Shown here in pieces: positions 1-8,618 of a stretch of 64,000 nucleotides of DNA. The stretch comes from Pseudomonas sp. 10-1B (lineage in GTDB: Bacteria > Pseudomonadota > Gammaproteobacteria > Pseudomonadales > Pseudomonadaceae). The translations under genes were made by a program, and so were the position numbers. The stretch is from the NCBI RefSeq assembly GCF_000935045.1, contig NZ_JYKS01000048.1, forward strand, positions 1 through 64,000, written 5' to 3'. The notes under the pieces were generated by a model that did not search any database, was not told the DNA's origin, and worked only from the letters and a program-made list of their open reading frames with translations. Position 1 is the first letter of the stretch. Each line of letters opens with the position of its first letter.

Positions 1-197
1 CGCGCGGCGCATCGCGAGCTGGCGCTCGCTCCTACGTTTGTTTCGGGCCAGTGAGGCCTGTGACAGGCGCGCGCGACCGCCTTGTTCGTACGACGCGATA
101 TTGAGCCATGCGCCAAGGCGTTCGCGCGCAAATCCCCCAGGAATAATTGGCCCGAAACAAACGTAGGAGCGAGCGCCAGCTCGCGATGCGCCGCGCG
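1..197. repeat. REP-type perfect 50-bp inverted repeat pair
   Basis: Positions 1-50 and 148-197 are exact reverse complements of each other and enclose 97 bases of unique sequence. The arms contain GTAGGAGCGAGC, the usual core of Pseudomonas repetitive extragenic palindromes. The left arm begins at base 1, so the repeat may extend beyond the window. Bases 198-333 show no gene or clear signal. Confidence 0.85.
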
Positions 198-333
198 GGC
201 GGCGCTCGATCTCACACGCGCTGCATATCTTGTGGCAAACACTTGTCAGCCCTGATGCGGTACCTGTGGGGCTGGCTTGCCTGCGATGGACGCAAAGCGG
301 CCCCAAAATCGCTTGACTGACTGGTATCAGGTT

Positions 334-1656
334 TCAGGCTTCCTCGAAGTGCATCTCCGGGGGAGGCCGCCTGAAACCACGGGTAATCACGGTCAGATAG
401 AGCATTCCAAGGCAAAGCCAGCCAACCCCGAGGTAAATTGCCAGGTGGTCCAGGCTTGCCATCAGCCACACGTTGGATACCAGCCCCACCAGGGGAAACG
501 CCAGATACATCAACACCGCCTTGGCGCCACGATTGCTCATGGCAAGCCAGTAGTGAAAGATCACCGCCAGGTTCACCAGGCTAAAGGCAAGGAAGGCGCC
601 AAAATTGATGAACGAGGTGGAAGTCGTCACGTCCATGCGCAAGGCGAGCAGGGCGACTACCCCGCACAGGATGATACTGGGCACAGGCGTGCTGAAACGC
701 TCGCTCAGCTTCCCGAAAAACGATTTTGGCAGCACACCGTCACGCCCCATCGCATACAACAACCTGGAGGCGCTGGCTTGAGCCGAAAGGCCTGAGGTGA
801 ACTGGCCGACGATCAGCCCCAGCAGGAAAATGCTGACGAAGATATCGCCACCGATGTTCTGGGCAATCTCGTAAGCGGCTGCATCCGCGTTGGTGAAGGT
901 TGTCGATGGGTGGGCGAGCTGAACGAAGTAGCTACAGGCGATGAACAACCCTCCACCCAGCAAGGTGATCAACAGGATGGCTCTCGGGATGTTCTTGCGT
1001 GGCTCCTTGGTTTCCTCGGTAAGGGTGCTGACCGCGTCGAAGCCCAGGAAGGAATAACAGGCGATCGCGGCACCGCTCATGATCAGCGGCAACTGGGCAC
1101 CCTCCTGATAGAACGGTTCGAGTGTCCACAGTGGCACTGTCGGATCGCCCCACACGTAATGCACGGCGAGGGCAACGAACGCCGCCAGCACCAGCAACTG
1201 AATGAACATCAGCAAGCCATTGACAGTTTTGGCCAGGCGCAAGCCAATCACGTTGATCGTTGTGGTTACAGCGATGAACGCCAATATCCAGATGGCCTGT
1301 GGGACGCCTGGAAATGCAGAGTGCAGATAAGCCGCGCCAATCAGCCAGATCGCCATGGGCAGGAACAGGTAGTCGAGCAACACCGCCCAACCCGTGATGA
1401 AGCCCAGCTGTGGGCTGATCGATTTACGAACGTAGCTATAGGCGGAGCCGGCAACCGGGAAGGCACGGGCCATGTTCCCGTAGCTCAAGGCGGTAAACAG
1501 CATGGCGATGGCGGCCGCAAGGTAGGCCGCGGGTACCATCCCTCCCGTCGTCTCAGCCAGAATACCGAAGGTGCCCAGGACGATGATTGGGGTCATGTAG
1601 GCGATGCCGAAAAGCACCACCGATCCCAGCGAAAGTGTTCGCTTGAGTTTGGCCAT
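334..1656 (-). CDS. APC-superfamily amino acid/polyamine permease
   Basis: This is a 440-residue inner-membrane permease with about twelve hydrophobic segments. The first carries the GIAYMTP turn, and FLGFDAVSTLTEET in the middle is typical of the putrescine importer (PuuP-like) branch of the APC superfamily. The start at 1656 (MAKLKRTL) has a GGAG ribosome site 11 bases upstream; a longer reading would run into the nitrilase gene. It lies 101 bases downstream of the nitrilase on the same strand and is probably co-transcribed, which suggests uptake of the amide or amine substrate. The leader carries an AATAACAA motif (see 1679-1686). The substrate is inferred from family resemblance only. Confidence 0.82.
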   Translation of the reverse strand: MAKLKRTLSLGSVVLFGIAYMTPIIVLGTFGILAETTGGMVPAAYLAAAIAMLFTALSYGNMARAFPVAGSAYSYVRKSISPQLGFITGWAVLLDYLFLPMAIWLIGAAYLHSAFPGVPQAIWILAFIAVTTTINVIGLRLAKTVNGLLMFIQLLVLAAFVALAVHYVWGDPTVPLWTLEPFYQEGAQLPLIMSGAAIACYSFLGFDAVSTLTEETKEPRKNIPRAILLITLLGGGLFIACSYFVQLAHPSTTFTNADAAAYEIAQNIGGDIFVSIFLLGLIVGQFTSGLSAQASASRLLYAMGRDGVLPKSFFGKLSERFSTPVPSIILCGVVALLALRMDVTTSTSFINFGAFLAFSLVNLAVIFHYWLAMSNRGAKAVLMYLAFPLVGLVSNVWLMASLDHLAIYLGVGWLCLGMLYLTVITRGFRRPPPEMHFEEA

Positions 1657-1678
1657 TACTGCTTGCTCCAGCTTGTGA

Positions 1679-1686
1679 TTGTTATT
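1679..1686 (-). promoter_or_regulatory. Putative Hfq/Crc CA motif in the permease leader
   Basis: The minus strand reads AATAACAA 22 bases before the permease start. This fits the AANAANAA signature bound by Hfq with Crc for catabolite repression in Pseudomonas. The call rests on the motif alone. Confidence 0.4.
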
Positions 1687-1757
1687 CAGAGTCGGACGCG
1701 CTGCCGTTCTTGGCGGCCTTGGTTGCCATTCCGGGTGGGCCTGGAATGGCGCAATGC

Positions 1758-2579
1758 TCAGGAGGGGATGATCAGTTCTCGAACGCCGTCTTCGCGCTCG
1801 ACCTGTTCGCCTGGCAGTTGCATGCGGCGCTGCGCGATGTAGGTGTAATCGCGCCTGGATTGCTGCAGTTGATCCTTGTCCAGCGCGACGGTCATGCGAC
1901 ACTCGCCCCGGCCCGCTTCGCACAGCAGCTGGCCATAGGGGTCGACAACGGCACTGCCGCCAGCGAAGACCAGCCCGCCATCACCGTCACCCACGCGATT
2001 GACCATGACTGCGAAGGCCTGGTTCTCCATGGCGCGTGCCGTGATGGCGCTTTTGTGGGTTGGCCCGTAAGGGTCCATGTTGCCATTGGTGACGATGATC
2101 AGTTCGGCACCCAGTTGCCCCAGGGCCCGGGCGGTCTCAGGGAACTCGATGTCGAAGCAGATCAACAGACCAACGCGAAAGCCTTTGAACATGGCCGTTG
2201 CAAAGCGGTCGCCAGGGGTGAAAACACCGCAATCCGATGCCCACAGATGCGTCTTTCTGTAGGTGAGTGCCACGCCTTCAGGCGTGATAAGCACGGTAGT
2301 GTTGTAGAAGTGACCGTCGTCGCCAGCCTCGGCCATACCTACCACTACGGCAACATCCCGCGCTTGCGCGGCCTGATGGATCGCCATGATGCTTGGGCCA
2401 TCCAGTGGCTCGGCTATGCGATCGATGTTTTCCTCGGTAGGAAAACCCATCAGCTGGGTTTCAGGGAACACCAGCAGATCGGTATCGGCGCCGCAGTTGC
2501 CGATCGCGTCGACGGTGCGCTGCAGGTTGTACGCGGTATCGCCATCGCGACCGGCCAATTGGACAAGCTCGACCTTCAT
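1758..2579 (-). CDS. Carbon-nitrogen hydrolase (nitrilase superfamily)
   Basis: This is a 273-residue cytoplasmic amidase or carbamoylase of the nitrilase superfamily. The catalytic triad can be read as Glu40 (FPET), Lys109 (YRKTHLW) and Cys141 (LLICFDIEFPE), with the usual spacing. The start at 2579 (MKVELVQLAG) follows a GAGGA site; the reading-frame extension upstream lacks one. Length and C-terminus are normal for single-domain members such as N-carbamoylputrescine amidase or aliphatic amidases. It is followed by an APC permease and is divergent from a LuxR regulator, so it probably belongs to a small inducible amide or polyamine-type catabolic unit. The precise substrate cannot be read from sequence. 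Confidence 0.85.
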   Translation of the reverse strand: MKVELVQLAGRDGDTAYNLQRTVDAIGNCGADTDLLVFPETQLMGFPTEENIDRIAEPLDGPSIMAIHQAAQARDVAVVVGMAEAGDDGHFYNTTVLITPEGVALTYRKTHLWASDCGVFTPGDRFATAMFKGFRVGLLICFDIEFPETARALGQLGAELIIVTNGNMDPYGPTHKSAITARAMENQAFAVMVNRVGDGDGGLVFAGGSAVVDPYGQLLCEAGRGECRMTVALDKDQLQQSRRDYTYIAQRRMQLPGEQVEREDGVRELIIPS

Positions 2580-2742
2580 TTCTAATCCTCGACTAACAGC
2601 TTCGGCCGCCATGCTCTAGCGGCATAGGGGCGTAAAAAACGATCCCGGTACAGGTTCGGTCAGCGTAAGCTAGCCCGGATTATGGGGGTGGTCGTCACGG
2701 CGGGGGTATTACGCCCACGTGGTAACCCAACAGGGGTAGAGG

Positions 2743-3531
2743 ATGAATTTTACGCTGCACGACATTGCCTGGCACCGATCGGTGGGCCAACTGATCGACA
2801 CGCTCGACAAGGACCACTTCTGGACAGCCCTGGTGCGGCTGTTGAATGAGTATGTTGCCTGCGACAGCTGGGTTGCATTGCTGTTCTCTGCCGGGCGCCC
2901 GCAAGTATTCGCCGAATGCCCCAGTGAGGACGGTAGCCCTGATCCATTGTTTCAGGATTACCTGAAGGGCATTTATCTGTTGGACCCGTTCTACGTGGCC
3001 AGCCGTGAGTCAGCGGTATCTGGCCTGGTTCGACTGGCGGATGTCGCCCCAGAGTGTTTCGAGCAGACGGACTACTATCAGCGATATTTTCGCCTCAATG
3101 TGGTAGCGGATGAACTGCAGTTCAACGTTCAGCTGGATGCGCAGCGCACGCTATGCCTGTCGCTCGGCAGCAAGCGCCGATTCAGTATCGAGCAGGTGAC
3201 TCTTCTTGAACTGTTGCGCCCGTGGGTCACCGCCCTTATGCGCCAGCGGATGACCTTTGAGCGTGAGTTGCTGGAGGCTGCCAGCAACCCGGCGCCGCAT
3301 TGGCAGAGCCGCATGGAGGCAAGGGTCGAGCAGATGGAGGCGCCACTGACCGGGCGTGAGCTGGAAGTCGGTCGACTGATGCTCAGTGGCTGTTCCAGCA
3401 AGGAGATCGCTCGCAAGCTTGAAATCTCGGTTGAAACAGTGAAAGTGCACCGCAAGCATATGTACAGCAAGTTGGGAATCAAGTCGCAGTCGGAGCTGTT
3501 TTCGCTGTTTCTGCAGGCGCAGCTGGGTTGA
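2743..3531 (+). CDS. LuxR-family transcriptional regulator
   Basis: A 262-residue regulator. Residues about 195-258 form a GerE/LuxR helix-turn-helix, with the markers LTGRELEVGRLML, SSKEIARKLEIS and VKVHRKHMYSKLG. The N-terminal 180 residues carry no recognisable receiver or signal domain. The start at 2743 is preceded by GTAGAGG. The 163-base gap to the divergent nitrilase gene holds both promoters, so the natural target is the nitrilase/permease pair. The ligand is unknown. Confidence 0.85.
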   Translation: MNFTLHDIAWHRSVGQLIDTLDKDHFWTALVRLLNEYVACDSWVALLFSAGRPQVFAECPSEDGSPDPLFQDYLKGIYLLDPFYVASRESAVSGLVRLADVAPECFEQTDYYQRYFRLNVVADELQFNVQLDAQRTLCLSLGSKRRFSIEQVTLLELLRPWVTALMRQRMTFERELLEAASNPAPHWQSRMEARVEQMEAPLTGRELEVGRLMLSGCSSKEIARKLEISVETVKVHRKHMYSKLGIKSQSELFSLFLQAQLG

Positions 3532-3660
3532 CCTAGGTTATCGGGTTGTCCCCGCGCTCATCGGAGAATCCTGCGGGGTACAAATGTACCCCTGCCGGGT
3601 GGCCCTTGAAGGAGGCTGCGATCGATGGTCCTATCCTGCCCATAGTCCAATTGGTATCGA

Positions 3661-4287
3661 ATGATGAAGCGCCCGCTATTTGTTTCTCTGGATGGGCCCA
3701 AGGGCACCGGCAAAACCACACTTCTGGAGGCCGTGACCAAAGCCCTGAGGGCCGACAACAAGAAGGTGATCCGGCTTTGCGAGAAAAAAAGCGACCCTTG
3801 CAGGGGGGAAACCATGGCCCTCGTCAACGAACTCGCCAGAAGCCCGTCCCGGGAGCTGGAGTTGAGGGTTTGTGAGCGCTTTGCTGAAAGCCGTGCCTGG
3901 ATTTCCCGGCACGTGCTACCCAGGCAGCCAGCGGGCAGCATTATCTTGATCGATCGCTGGTATCCGTCCGATGCTGCATTTCGCCGCACGGTCCCGTTCG
4001 CCGAGATCTTGCGGTTGAACATCGATCGAGAGGTGCGAGTGCCAGATTTGCATGTGGGGGTCGTCACGGCTGCTGATACGTCATGGGCAAGGGCCGCGGC
4101 ACGAGCGCGTGGGCTGGGCAGCACGGTGATCCATCGCCTGGATGAGCAGGTGGCATGTACCGAGGCGTTCGAGCGAGCGGTTACAGATCATGGTTGGGTT
4201 CTGTGCCGTAACGAAGGAACCATCGAAGAGGCAACGAAGCAGGTGGTTTCCGAGATCGATAAAGTGTTTTGCACTATTGAAGGCTGA
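3661..4287 (+). CDS. P-loop (deoxy)nucleoside/thymidylate kinase-like protein
   Basis: A 208-residue protein with a Walker A loop (GPKGTGKTT, residues 12-20) and an IDRWYPSD segment matching the DR(Y/W) motif of thymidylate and deoxynucleoside kinases. It is close to the normal length of about 210 residues but stands alone, without replication genes, so it is unlikely to be the housekeeping tmk. ATG codons at 3661 and 3664 are both possible starts, and neither has a strong ribosome site. The phosphate acceptor is unknown. Confidence 0.65.
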   Translation: MMKRPLFVSLDGPKGTGKTTLLEAVTKALRADNKKVIRLCEKKSDPCRGETMALVNELARSPSRELELRVCERFAESRAWISRHVLPRQPAGSIILIDRWYPSDAAFRRTVPFAEILRLNIDREVRVPDLHVGVVTAADTSWARAAARARGLGSTVIHRLDEQVACTEAFERAVTDHGWVLCRNEGTIEEATKQVVSEIDKVFCTIEG

Positions 4288-4359
4288 AACAGTTATCAAT
4301 GAGCAGTGTTCAATAGTCAATGAGCCGCAAAGTACCCATTGACCACTGAACTGCCCACA

Positions 4360-5328
4360 CTAAGTCTGCAGCGCCTGAATAAGTTCGCTCAGCGTGCGGG
4401 GGGCGGGCGCGAAGAATATGGCGCCGGTGTGCGCGGTCGAGAAATCGAGCAGTCGGTCATGCATGCCCGGTGGATCGCCGAGGAACATGCGCTCCAGCAT
4501 CTTTTGAGTCACCCACAGATGCCGGGAGTAGCCGATGAAGTATGTGCCGTATTCGCCATGGCCAGGGCGACCAAAGGGCATGTTGTCGCGCAAGATATCG
4601 TGCTCGGTGCCGTCGTCGTCTACGATCGTGGCGAGGGTCTTGTGCGACTTCTGGCCGCTAGTTGCGTCAGGCAATTCGACATTACTGACGATCTCCCGAC
4701 CGATGATCTGCTGCTGTTCGTCCTTGGAAAGTCGAGCCCACGGCTGCATTTGATGCAGATACTTCTGCACCACCACGTAACTACCGCCCGCGAACTCCTG
4801 ATCCTCATTACCGACCAGTGTTGACGCGCCTATGTCATGGCCTGTCGGATTGGCCGTACCATCAACGAAGCCAAGCAAGTCTCGGGAGTCGAAGTAGCGA
4901 AATCCCGACACTTCATCAGCTAGTGTCACGCTGCTGCCCAATTGATCCAGCAGCAGGCGCTCGAATTCAAAGCAGAGATCTTCCCGCTCGGCCCGGATAT
5001 GGAAGAACAGGTCGCCGGGTGTGGCTGGCGCCGAATGTGTCGGGCCCTTGATCGGCGCAAAGGGGCGCAATTCCTTTGGGCGTTTGCCAGTCTGGAAACG
5101 GTCCCACAGTGCTGAGCCCAGCGCAGTGATGCATGACAGCCGACCGTTCAGATCGCGGAAACCGACGGTCTTGATCAGGTCGTCCAACCCCTCCAGGACG
5201 CCAGCGATCGACTGTAGGGCGTCCCGGCCCTCCGCGACCGTCAATGTGAGAAACACCGCTGCGCGCGATAGCGGCGCATCGATGCTTTGCGAGTCAATAG
5301 GTACCCGATCCCAATTATTCTCAGCCAT
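4360..5328 (-). CDS. Dyp-type haem peroxidase
   Basis: A 322-residue dye-decolourising peroxidase. The family GxxDG motif is GFVDG at residues 153-157, with Asp156 the distal catalytic acid. His229 in SHKTL is the likely proximal haem ligand, and Arg269 in GYSRHL fits the conserved distal arginine. The start at 5328 (MAENNW) follows GAGGTGAGA. There is no signal peptide and no obvious encapsulin-targeting tail, and no encapsulin gene lies nearby. It is most like the YfeX/cytosolic class and probably uses H2O2 to oxidise small aromatic or porphyrin substrates. It converges with the kinase gene and appears monocistronic. Confidence 0.9.
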   Translation of the reverse strand: MAENNWDRVPIDSQSIDAPLSRAAVFLTLTVAEGRDALQSIAGVLEGLDDLIKTVGFRDLNGRLSCITALGSALWDRFQTGKRPKELRPFAPIKGPTHSAPATPGDLFFHIRAEREDLCFEFERLLLDQLGSSVTLADEVSGFRYFDSRDLLGFVDGTANPTGHDIGASTLVGNEDQEFAGGSYVVVQKYLHQMQPWARLSKDEQQQIIGREIVSNVELPDATSGQKSHKTLATIVDDDGTEHDILRDNMPFGRPGHGEYGTYFIGYSRHLWVTQKMLERMFLGDPPGMHDRLLDFSTAHTGAIFFAPAPRTLSELIQALQT

Positions 5329-5552
5329 TCTCACCTCTGTAATGTTGGATGTCAGACAGTTGCGGTATGACGTAATCAAGTCTTTATAGCACGGCGTTAG
5401 CCGGTTCTGCGTAAGCGGAGGGGGCGAGGGCGGGGGATACAACTCTGCACAAAGCGGATAGTGTTTACGTTAGTCAGTCGATAGCCTAACCACGGGATAA
5501 GAATAATGAATTGAACTCGACAGGCCACTGGGCATGCGGGTTGGGGACCACT

Positions 5553-6434
5553 ATGTCAAAAGTCACGAAGCGTCTTTGCCTTGCCGCAATAGTCCAGAGC
5601 TGTGGGGTAATCGCTTGCTTGGCAACACTGTTTTATCCTGAGCATCTCGTTACAGGCCTGTCAATCACCGGGCTGTCGTTGCTCGTTGCAGGGTGGCTGT
5701 ACCATTTCGAGAGAGTCGAGAGGGTAGAGGTACGTATTGAAGTACCTTACGAGGTGAGAGTGCCAAGCGTACCCCCAGAAAACATTGCAAAGAAAACCGA
5801 GACAGTAGCGATTGACTCTCGACTCAGAGATGACTTGCAGCGGTTGAACCGTGCTATTGAAGATACCGAGCAGGATATGGACTTCGCTAACCAGCTGGCT
5901 CGCGATGCCGGCGGCAAGGTAAGTACAAGCTCAAGCAGCATCCAGGGTTCGGCGGGAATCTTCAAGGCGCTTGACCAGTCAATGGTTCATTTGGCCCAAG
6001 CCTTCAACGAACTGGGTGGTCAGTCGGTAGAGATCACGGCGCTAGTAGGGAGCATTCAGGACATCGCCCGGCAAACCAATCTTCTGGCTCTAAACGCGGC
6101 TATAGAGGCGGCAAGGGCTGGGGATCATGGGCGCGGTTTTGCCGTGGTGGCAGATGAGGTGCGGAACCTCTCTAGGCGTGTAGCGGACTCCAGCGCGCAA
6201 ATTCGTCAAATCGCGCAAAGTCTGGAACGTACAGCGGGTGAGGCTCGCGGAGGGATAGATCAGCTTGGCGTCTCTGCGCGCAGTGGCTTGGCTCAGTCCG
6301 ATGATGCTCTGCTGTCGATGCAAGGTTTGCGTGATGCTGCGGCAGCCCGTTTGGAAATTGTCGAGCGGATCATGTCTCGACTGGCAGGACTTCGTGAACT
6401 GGCAGGGAAAATTGAGATGATGCTTCCAGATTAA
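5553..6434 (+). CDS. Short methyl-accepting chemotaxis transducer without sensor domain
   Basis: A 293-residue protein with two closely spaced membrane helices (residues about 8-28 and 31-52). There follows a cytoplasmic coiled coil with the MCP hairpin tip, including [20 protein letters not shown] and [15 protein letters not shown]. It lacks a periplasmic ligand domain and a HAMP domain, so it must sense through its membrane or cytoplasmic part or with a partner. A TTG start at 5511 would add 14 residues. ATG 5553 was preferred because GGGGA lies just upstream. Confidence 0.85.
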   Translation: MSKVTKRLCLAAIVQSCGVIACLATLFYPEHLVTGLSITGLSLLVAGWLYHFERVERVEVRIEVPYEVRVPSVPPENIAKKTETVAIDSRLRDDLQRLNRAIEDTEQDMDFANQLARDAGGKVSTSSSSIQGSAGIFKALDQSMVHLAQAFNELGGQSVEITALVGSIQDIARQTNLLALNAAIEAARAGDHGRGFAVVADEVRNLSRRVADSSAQIRQIAQSLERTAGEARGGIDQLGVSARSGLAQSDDALLSMQGLRDAAAARLEIVERIMSRLAGLRELAGKIEMMLPD

Positions 6435-6511
6435 GCAGGCTGGGATGTGTATTGTTCTATGGGAGAACGGCGGCGGCTGTAATAATAGAGGGCAATTACA
6501 AGGGCCATGTC

Positions 6512-6925
6512 ATGCTGACCATCTCCAATAACGTGCATCTGCCGGATGCCGACATCGAACTGACATACATCCGAGCGCAAGGCGCGGGTGGGCAGAATGT
6601 CAACAAGGTGTCCAGCGCCGTGCACCTGCGCTTCGACATCCCGGGTTCATCGCTGCCCGAGTTTTACAAGGAGCGGCTGCTGGCGCTGCGTGACAGTCGC
6701 ATCACCGGCGACGGCGTGTTGATCATCAAGGCCCAGCAGTACCGCACCCAGGAACAGAACCGTGCTGACGCACTGGCTCGCCTTGCCGAGTTGATCATCG
6801 CTGCCGGCAAGACCGAGAAGAAACGCCGCCCCACCAAGCCGACCCTTGGATCGAAGACCCGCCGCCTGGAAGGAAAAGCCAGGCGGAGCACTGTCAAGGC
6901 GGGGCGGGGTAAGGTGGAGTTCTAG
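6512..6925 (+). CDS. arfB: Alternative ribosome-rescue factor ArfB (peptidyl-tRNA hydrolase)
   Basis: A 137-residue class I release-factor-like protein. The catalytic GGQ motif lies at residues 26-28 inside [19 protein letters not shown]. The lysine/arginine-rich C-terminal tail (from about residue 98) is the part that in ArfB enters the empty mRNA channel of stalled ribosomes. There is no stop-codon-recognition domain, and the length fits ArfB/YaeJ. The start at 6512 (MLTISNN) removes an unlikely N-terminal extension. It is probably its own transcription unit, convergent with mmlK. Confidence 0.92.
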   Translation: MLTISNNVHLPDADIELTYIRAQGAGGQNVNKVSSAVHLRFDIPGSSLPEFYKERLLALRDSRITGDGVLIIKAQQYRTQEQNRADALARLAELIIAAGKTEKKRRPTKPTLGSKTRRLEGKARRSTVKAGRGKVEF

Positions 6926-6973
6926 TGCTGGTGGTGGAACTGCGAGCAAATATTTCGCATGCATGCCAGGTGT

Positions 6974-8230
6974 TCACTTACCCGACTCGATGGCCTGTTC
7001 GAGTGCGGCTCGGTGGTCGGGGTGGGCGATGGCCAGCATCTTCTGCATGCGTTGGTCCAGCGTCAGGCCGCGCAAGTCGGCAACGCCAAACTCGGTCACG
7101 ATCAGGCCCGCATCGCTTCGGCCGATGGTGACTGGTCCATTGAGCCGGCAAACGATGCGACTGTGACTGCCCGCCGTCGAAGGCAGGGCAATGATTGGTA
7201 AACCGCCGCGCGAGCGCTGTGCCGCACGAGTGAAATCCAGCGCGCCACCTACCGCTCCTACATAGCTGCCCGCAGCCATTTCCGAGTTGATCTGGCCGGT
7301 CAAGTCCACTTCGATGGCAGAGTTGATTGCCACGAACTGCTCGATGTTGGCCATGACCTGCGCATCATGGGTGTACTGGGTACTGCGCAATTGCAGTGCG
7401 GGGTTGTTGTGGGCGAACCCGTACAGCGCTTTGGACCCCATCAGCACGCCACCCACTGTCACTCCGCGGTCAATTGTCTTGCGCCGGTTGGTGACTACGC
7501 CGCATTGCATCAGCGCGGCAACGCCATCGCCCAGGCTCCCCGAATGTACCCCCAAGTCCCTGTGTTCGGCCAGCGCGCCGAGTACGGCGTCGGGCAGGGC
7601 GCCGATACCGGTCTGCAATGTCGCACCGTCGTCCACTAGGTGGGCGATATGGCTGGCGATCAACCGGTCCGCTTCGCGAATACGGCTGGGCGGGCTCTCC
7701 AGCACCGGGCGATTTGTGTGAACGATGATGTCCAGGTCCTGATCCGTCAGCATGCGCTCGCAGCAGGTCCAGGGTGCTTGGTGATTCACTTCGGCAATCA
7801 CCATTCGCGCACTGTCCACGCAGCCCAGCAGGTATTCGCAGGCCAGGCTCAGGCTGTAACGGCCTTGGCTATCGGCGGGCGCCACTTGCACGATCAGTAC
7901 ATCGATGCCCAGCGCGCCGCTGGCCAGCATCCGGGCGAAGTCCGAATAATGGCTGGGCAGTATCCGCAGGGCCCCGGCGTCGGCCAGCGCACGGTTGGCA
8001 CCGGCGCCGCAATAGGCGATGAACTCTACGCAGTCTGCATGTTCAGCTTGGCAGGTGGCGCTGCGGTCGATGCCCAGCACCACCCTAAAGTGCCCGACGC
8101 GATGCCGCTGTTGCATCAGGACCTGAGTGAGCGGCAGCGGCTCGGCAGTGGCCTGCCCCCACAAGACCGTTTCACCCGGGCGGATTAGGTGTGCGAACTC
8201 GAGGTTTTCCAGCGATAGGGTTTCAGCCAT
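6974..8230 (-). CDS. mmlK: Acetyl-CoA hydrolase/transferase family (MmlK-like)
   Basis: A 418-residue enzyme of the acetyl-CoA hydrolase / 4-hydroxybutyrate CoA-transferase family. The active-site region AINSAIEVDLTGQINSE carries the conserved Glu that forms the CoA thioester intermediate. The start is ATG 8230, preceded by GTGGAG; the GTG of that site could also start. It is the last gene of the minus-strand run that contains the CoA-transferase and muconolactone isomerase genes. In the P. reinekei MT1 mml operon, as I recall it, mmlK is needed to bring methylsuccinate into central metabolism. CoA activation of methylsuccinate is therefore the favoured role here; the gene assignment is inferred from context. 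Confidence 0.75.
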   Translation of the reverse strand: MAETLSLENLEFAHLIRPGETVLWGQATAEPLPLTQVLMQQRHRVGHFRVVLGIDRSATCQAEHADCVEFIAYCGAGANRALADAGALRILPSHYSDFARMLASGALGIDVLIVQVAPADSQGRYSLSLACEYLLGCVDSARMVIAEVNHQAPWTCCERMLTDQDLDIIVHTNRPVLESPPSRIREADRLIASHIAHLVDDGATLQTGIGALPDAVLGALAEHRDLGVHSGSLGDGVAALMQCGVVTNRRKTIDRGVTVGGVLMGSKALYGFAHNNPALQLRSTQYTHDAQVMANIEQFVAINSAIEVDLTGQINSEMAAGSYVGAVGGALDFTRAAQRSRGGLPIIALPSTAGSHSRIVCRLNGPVTIGRSDAGLIVTEFGVADLRGLTLDQRMQKMLAIAHPDHRAALEQAIESGK

Positions 8231-8306
8231 GCAGGGCTCCACGTCTCAGCATTGCAAAGAGGGTGATTGAACGGGAGAAAGCGGCGGCGCGGGGCCGCCA
8301 CTGCGG

Positions 8307-8585
8307 TCACACGATGGAAGAGGGATGTTTGGCCAGCGGCGTGACCTGGATGGTCATGAAGGGGAACAGCGGCAGACTCGACAGCAGTGCATGCAGTTCA
8401 TCGTTGCTTTCGACGTTGATGATGCTGATGTTCGAGTACTGCCCCACGATGCGCCACAGGTGCGGCCATTTACCTGCCTCCTGCAACTCGGTGGCGCGTT
8501 TTTTTTCGGCGGCCTTAATGGCTTCGACGGTTTCGAGCGGGATGTCGCGCGGAATGTTCACGTCCATTTTTACATGATAAAGCAT
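8307..8585 (-). CDS. mmlJ: Muconolactone-isomerase family protein (methylmuconolactone isomerase, MmlJ-like)
   Basis: A 92-residue protein that fits muconolactone delta-isomerase (CatC) over its whole length. It begins MLYHVKMDVNIP and has the family segments GKWPHLWRIVGQYSN and LPLFPFMTIQVTPL. No catA or catB is present, but a methylmuconolactone methylisomerase gene lies at 23081. That makes 3-methylmuconolactone the likely substrate and 4-methyl-3-oxoadipate enol-lactone the product, as in MmlJ. It sits between a transporter gene and mmlK with short gaps. Ordinary CatC activity cannot be excluded. Confidence 0.82.
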   Translation of the reverse strand: MLYHVKMDVNIPRDIPLETVEAIKAAEKKRATELQEAGKWPHLWRIVGQYSNISIINVESNDELHALLSSLPLFPFMTIQVTPLAKHPSSIV

Positions 8586-8618
8586 TGTCTTACTCCAGGT
8601 TTCAACGTGGTTTGGTGT

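Noticed and set aside
910-1842. A 310-codon plus-strand frame opposite the permease
   Set aside because: Antisense to a well-supported APC permease; no recognisable domain.
8231-8242. GTG start for mmlK adding four residues
   Set aside because: The GTGGAG that would contain this start serves better as the ribosome site for ATG 8230.
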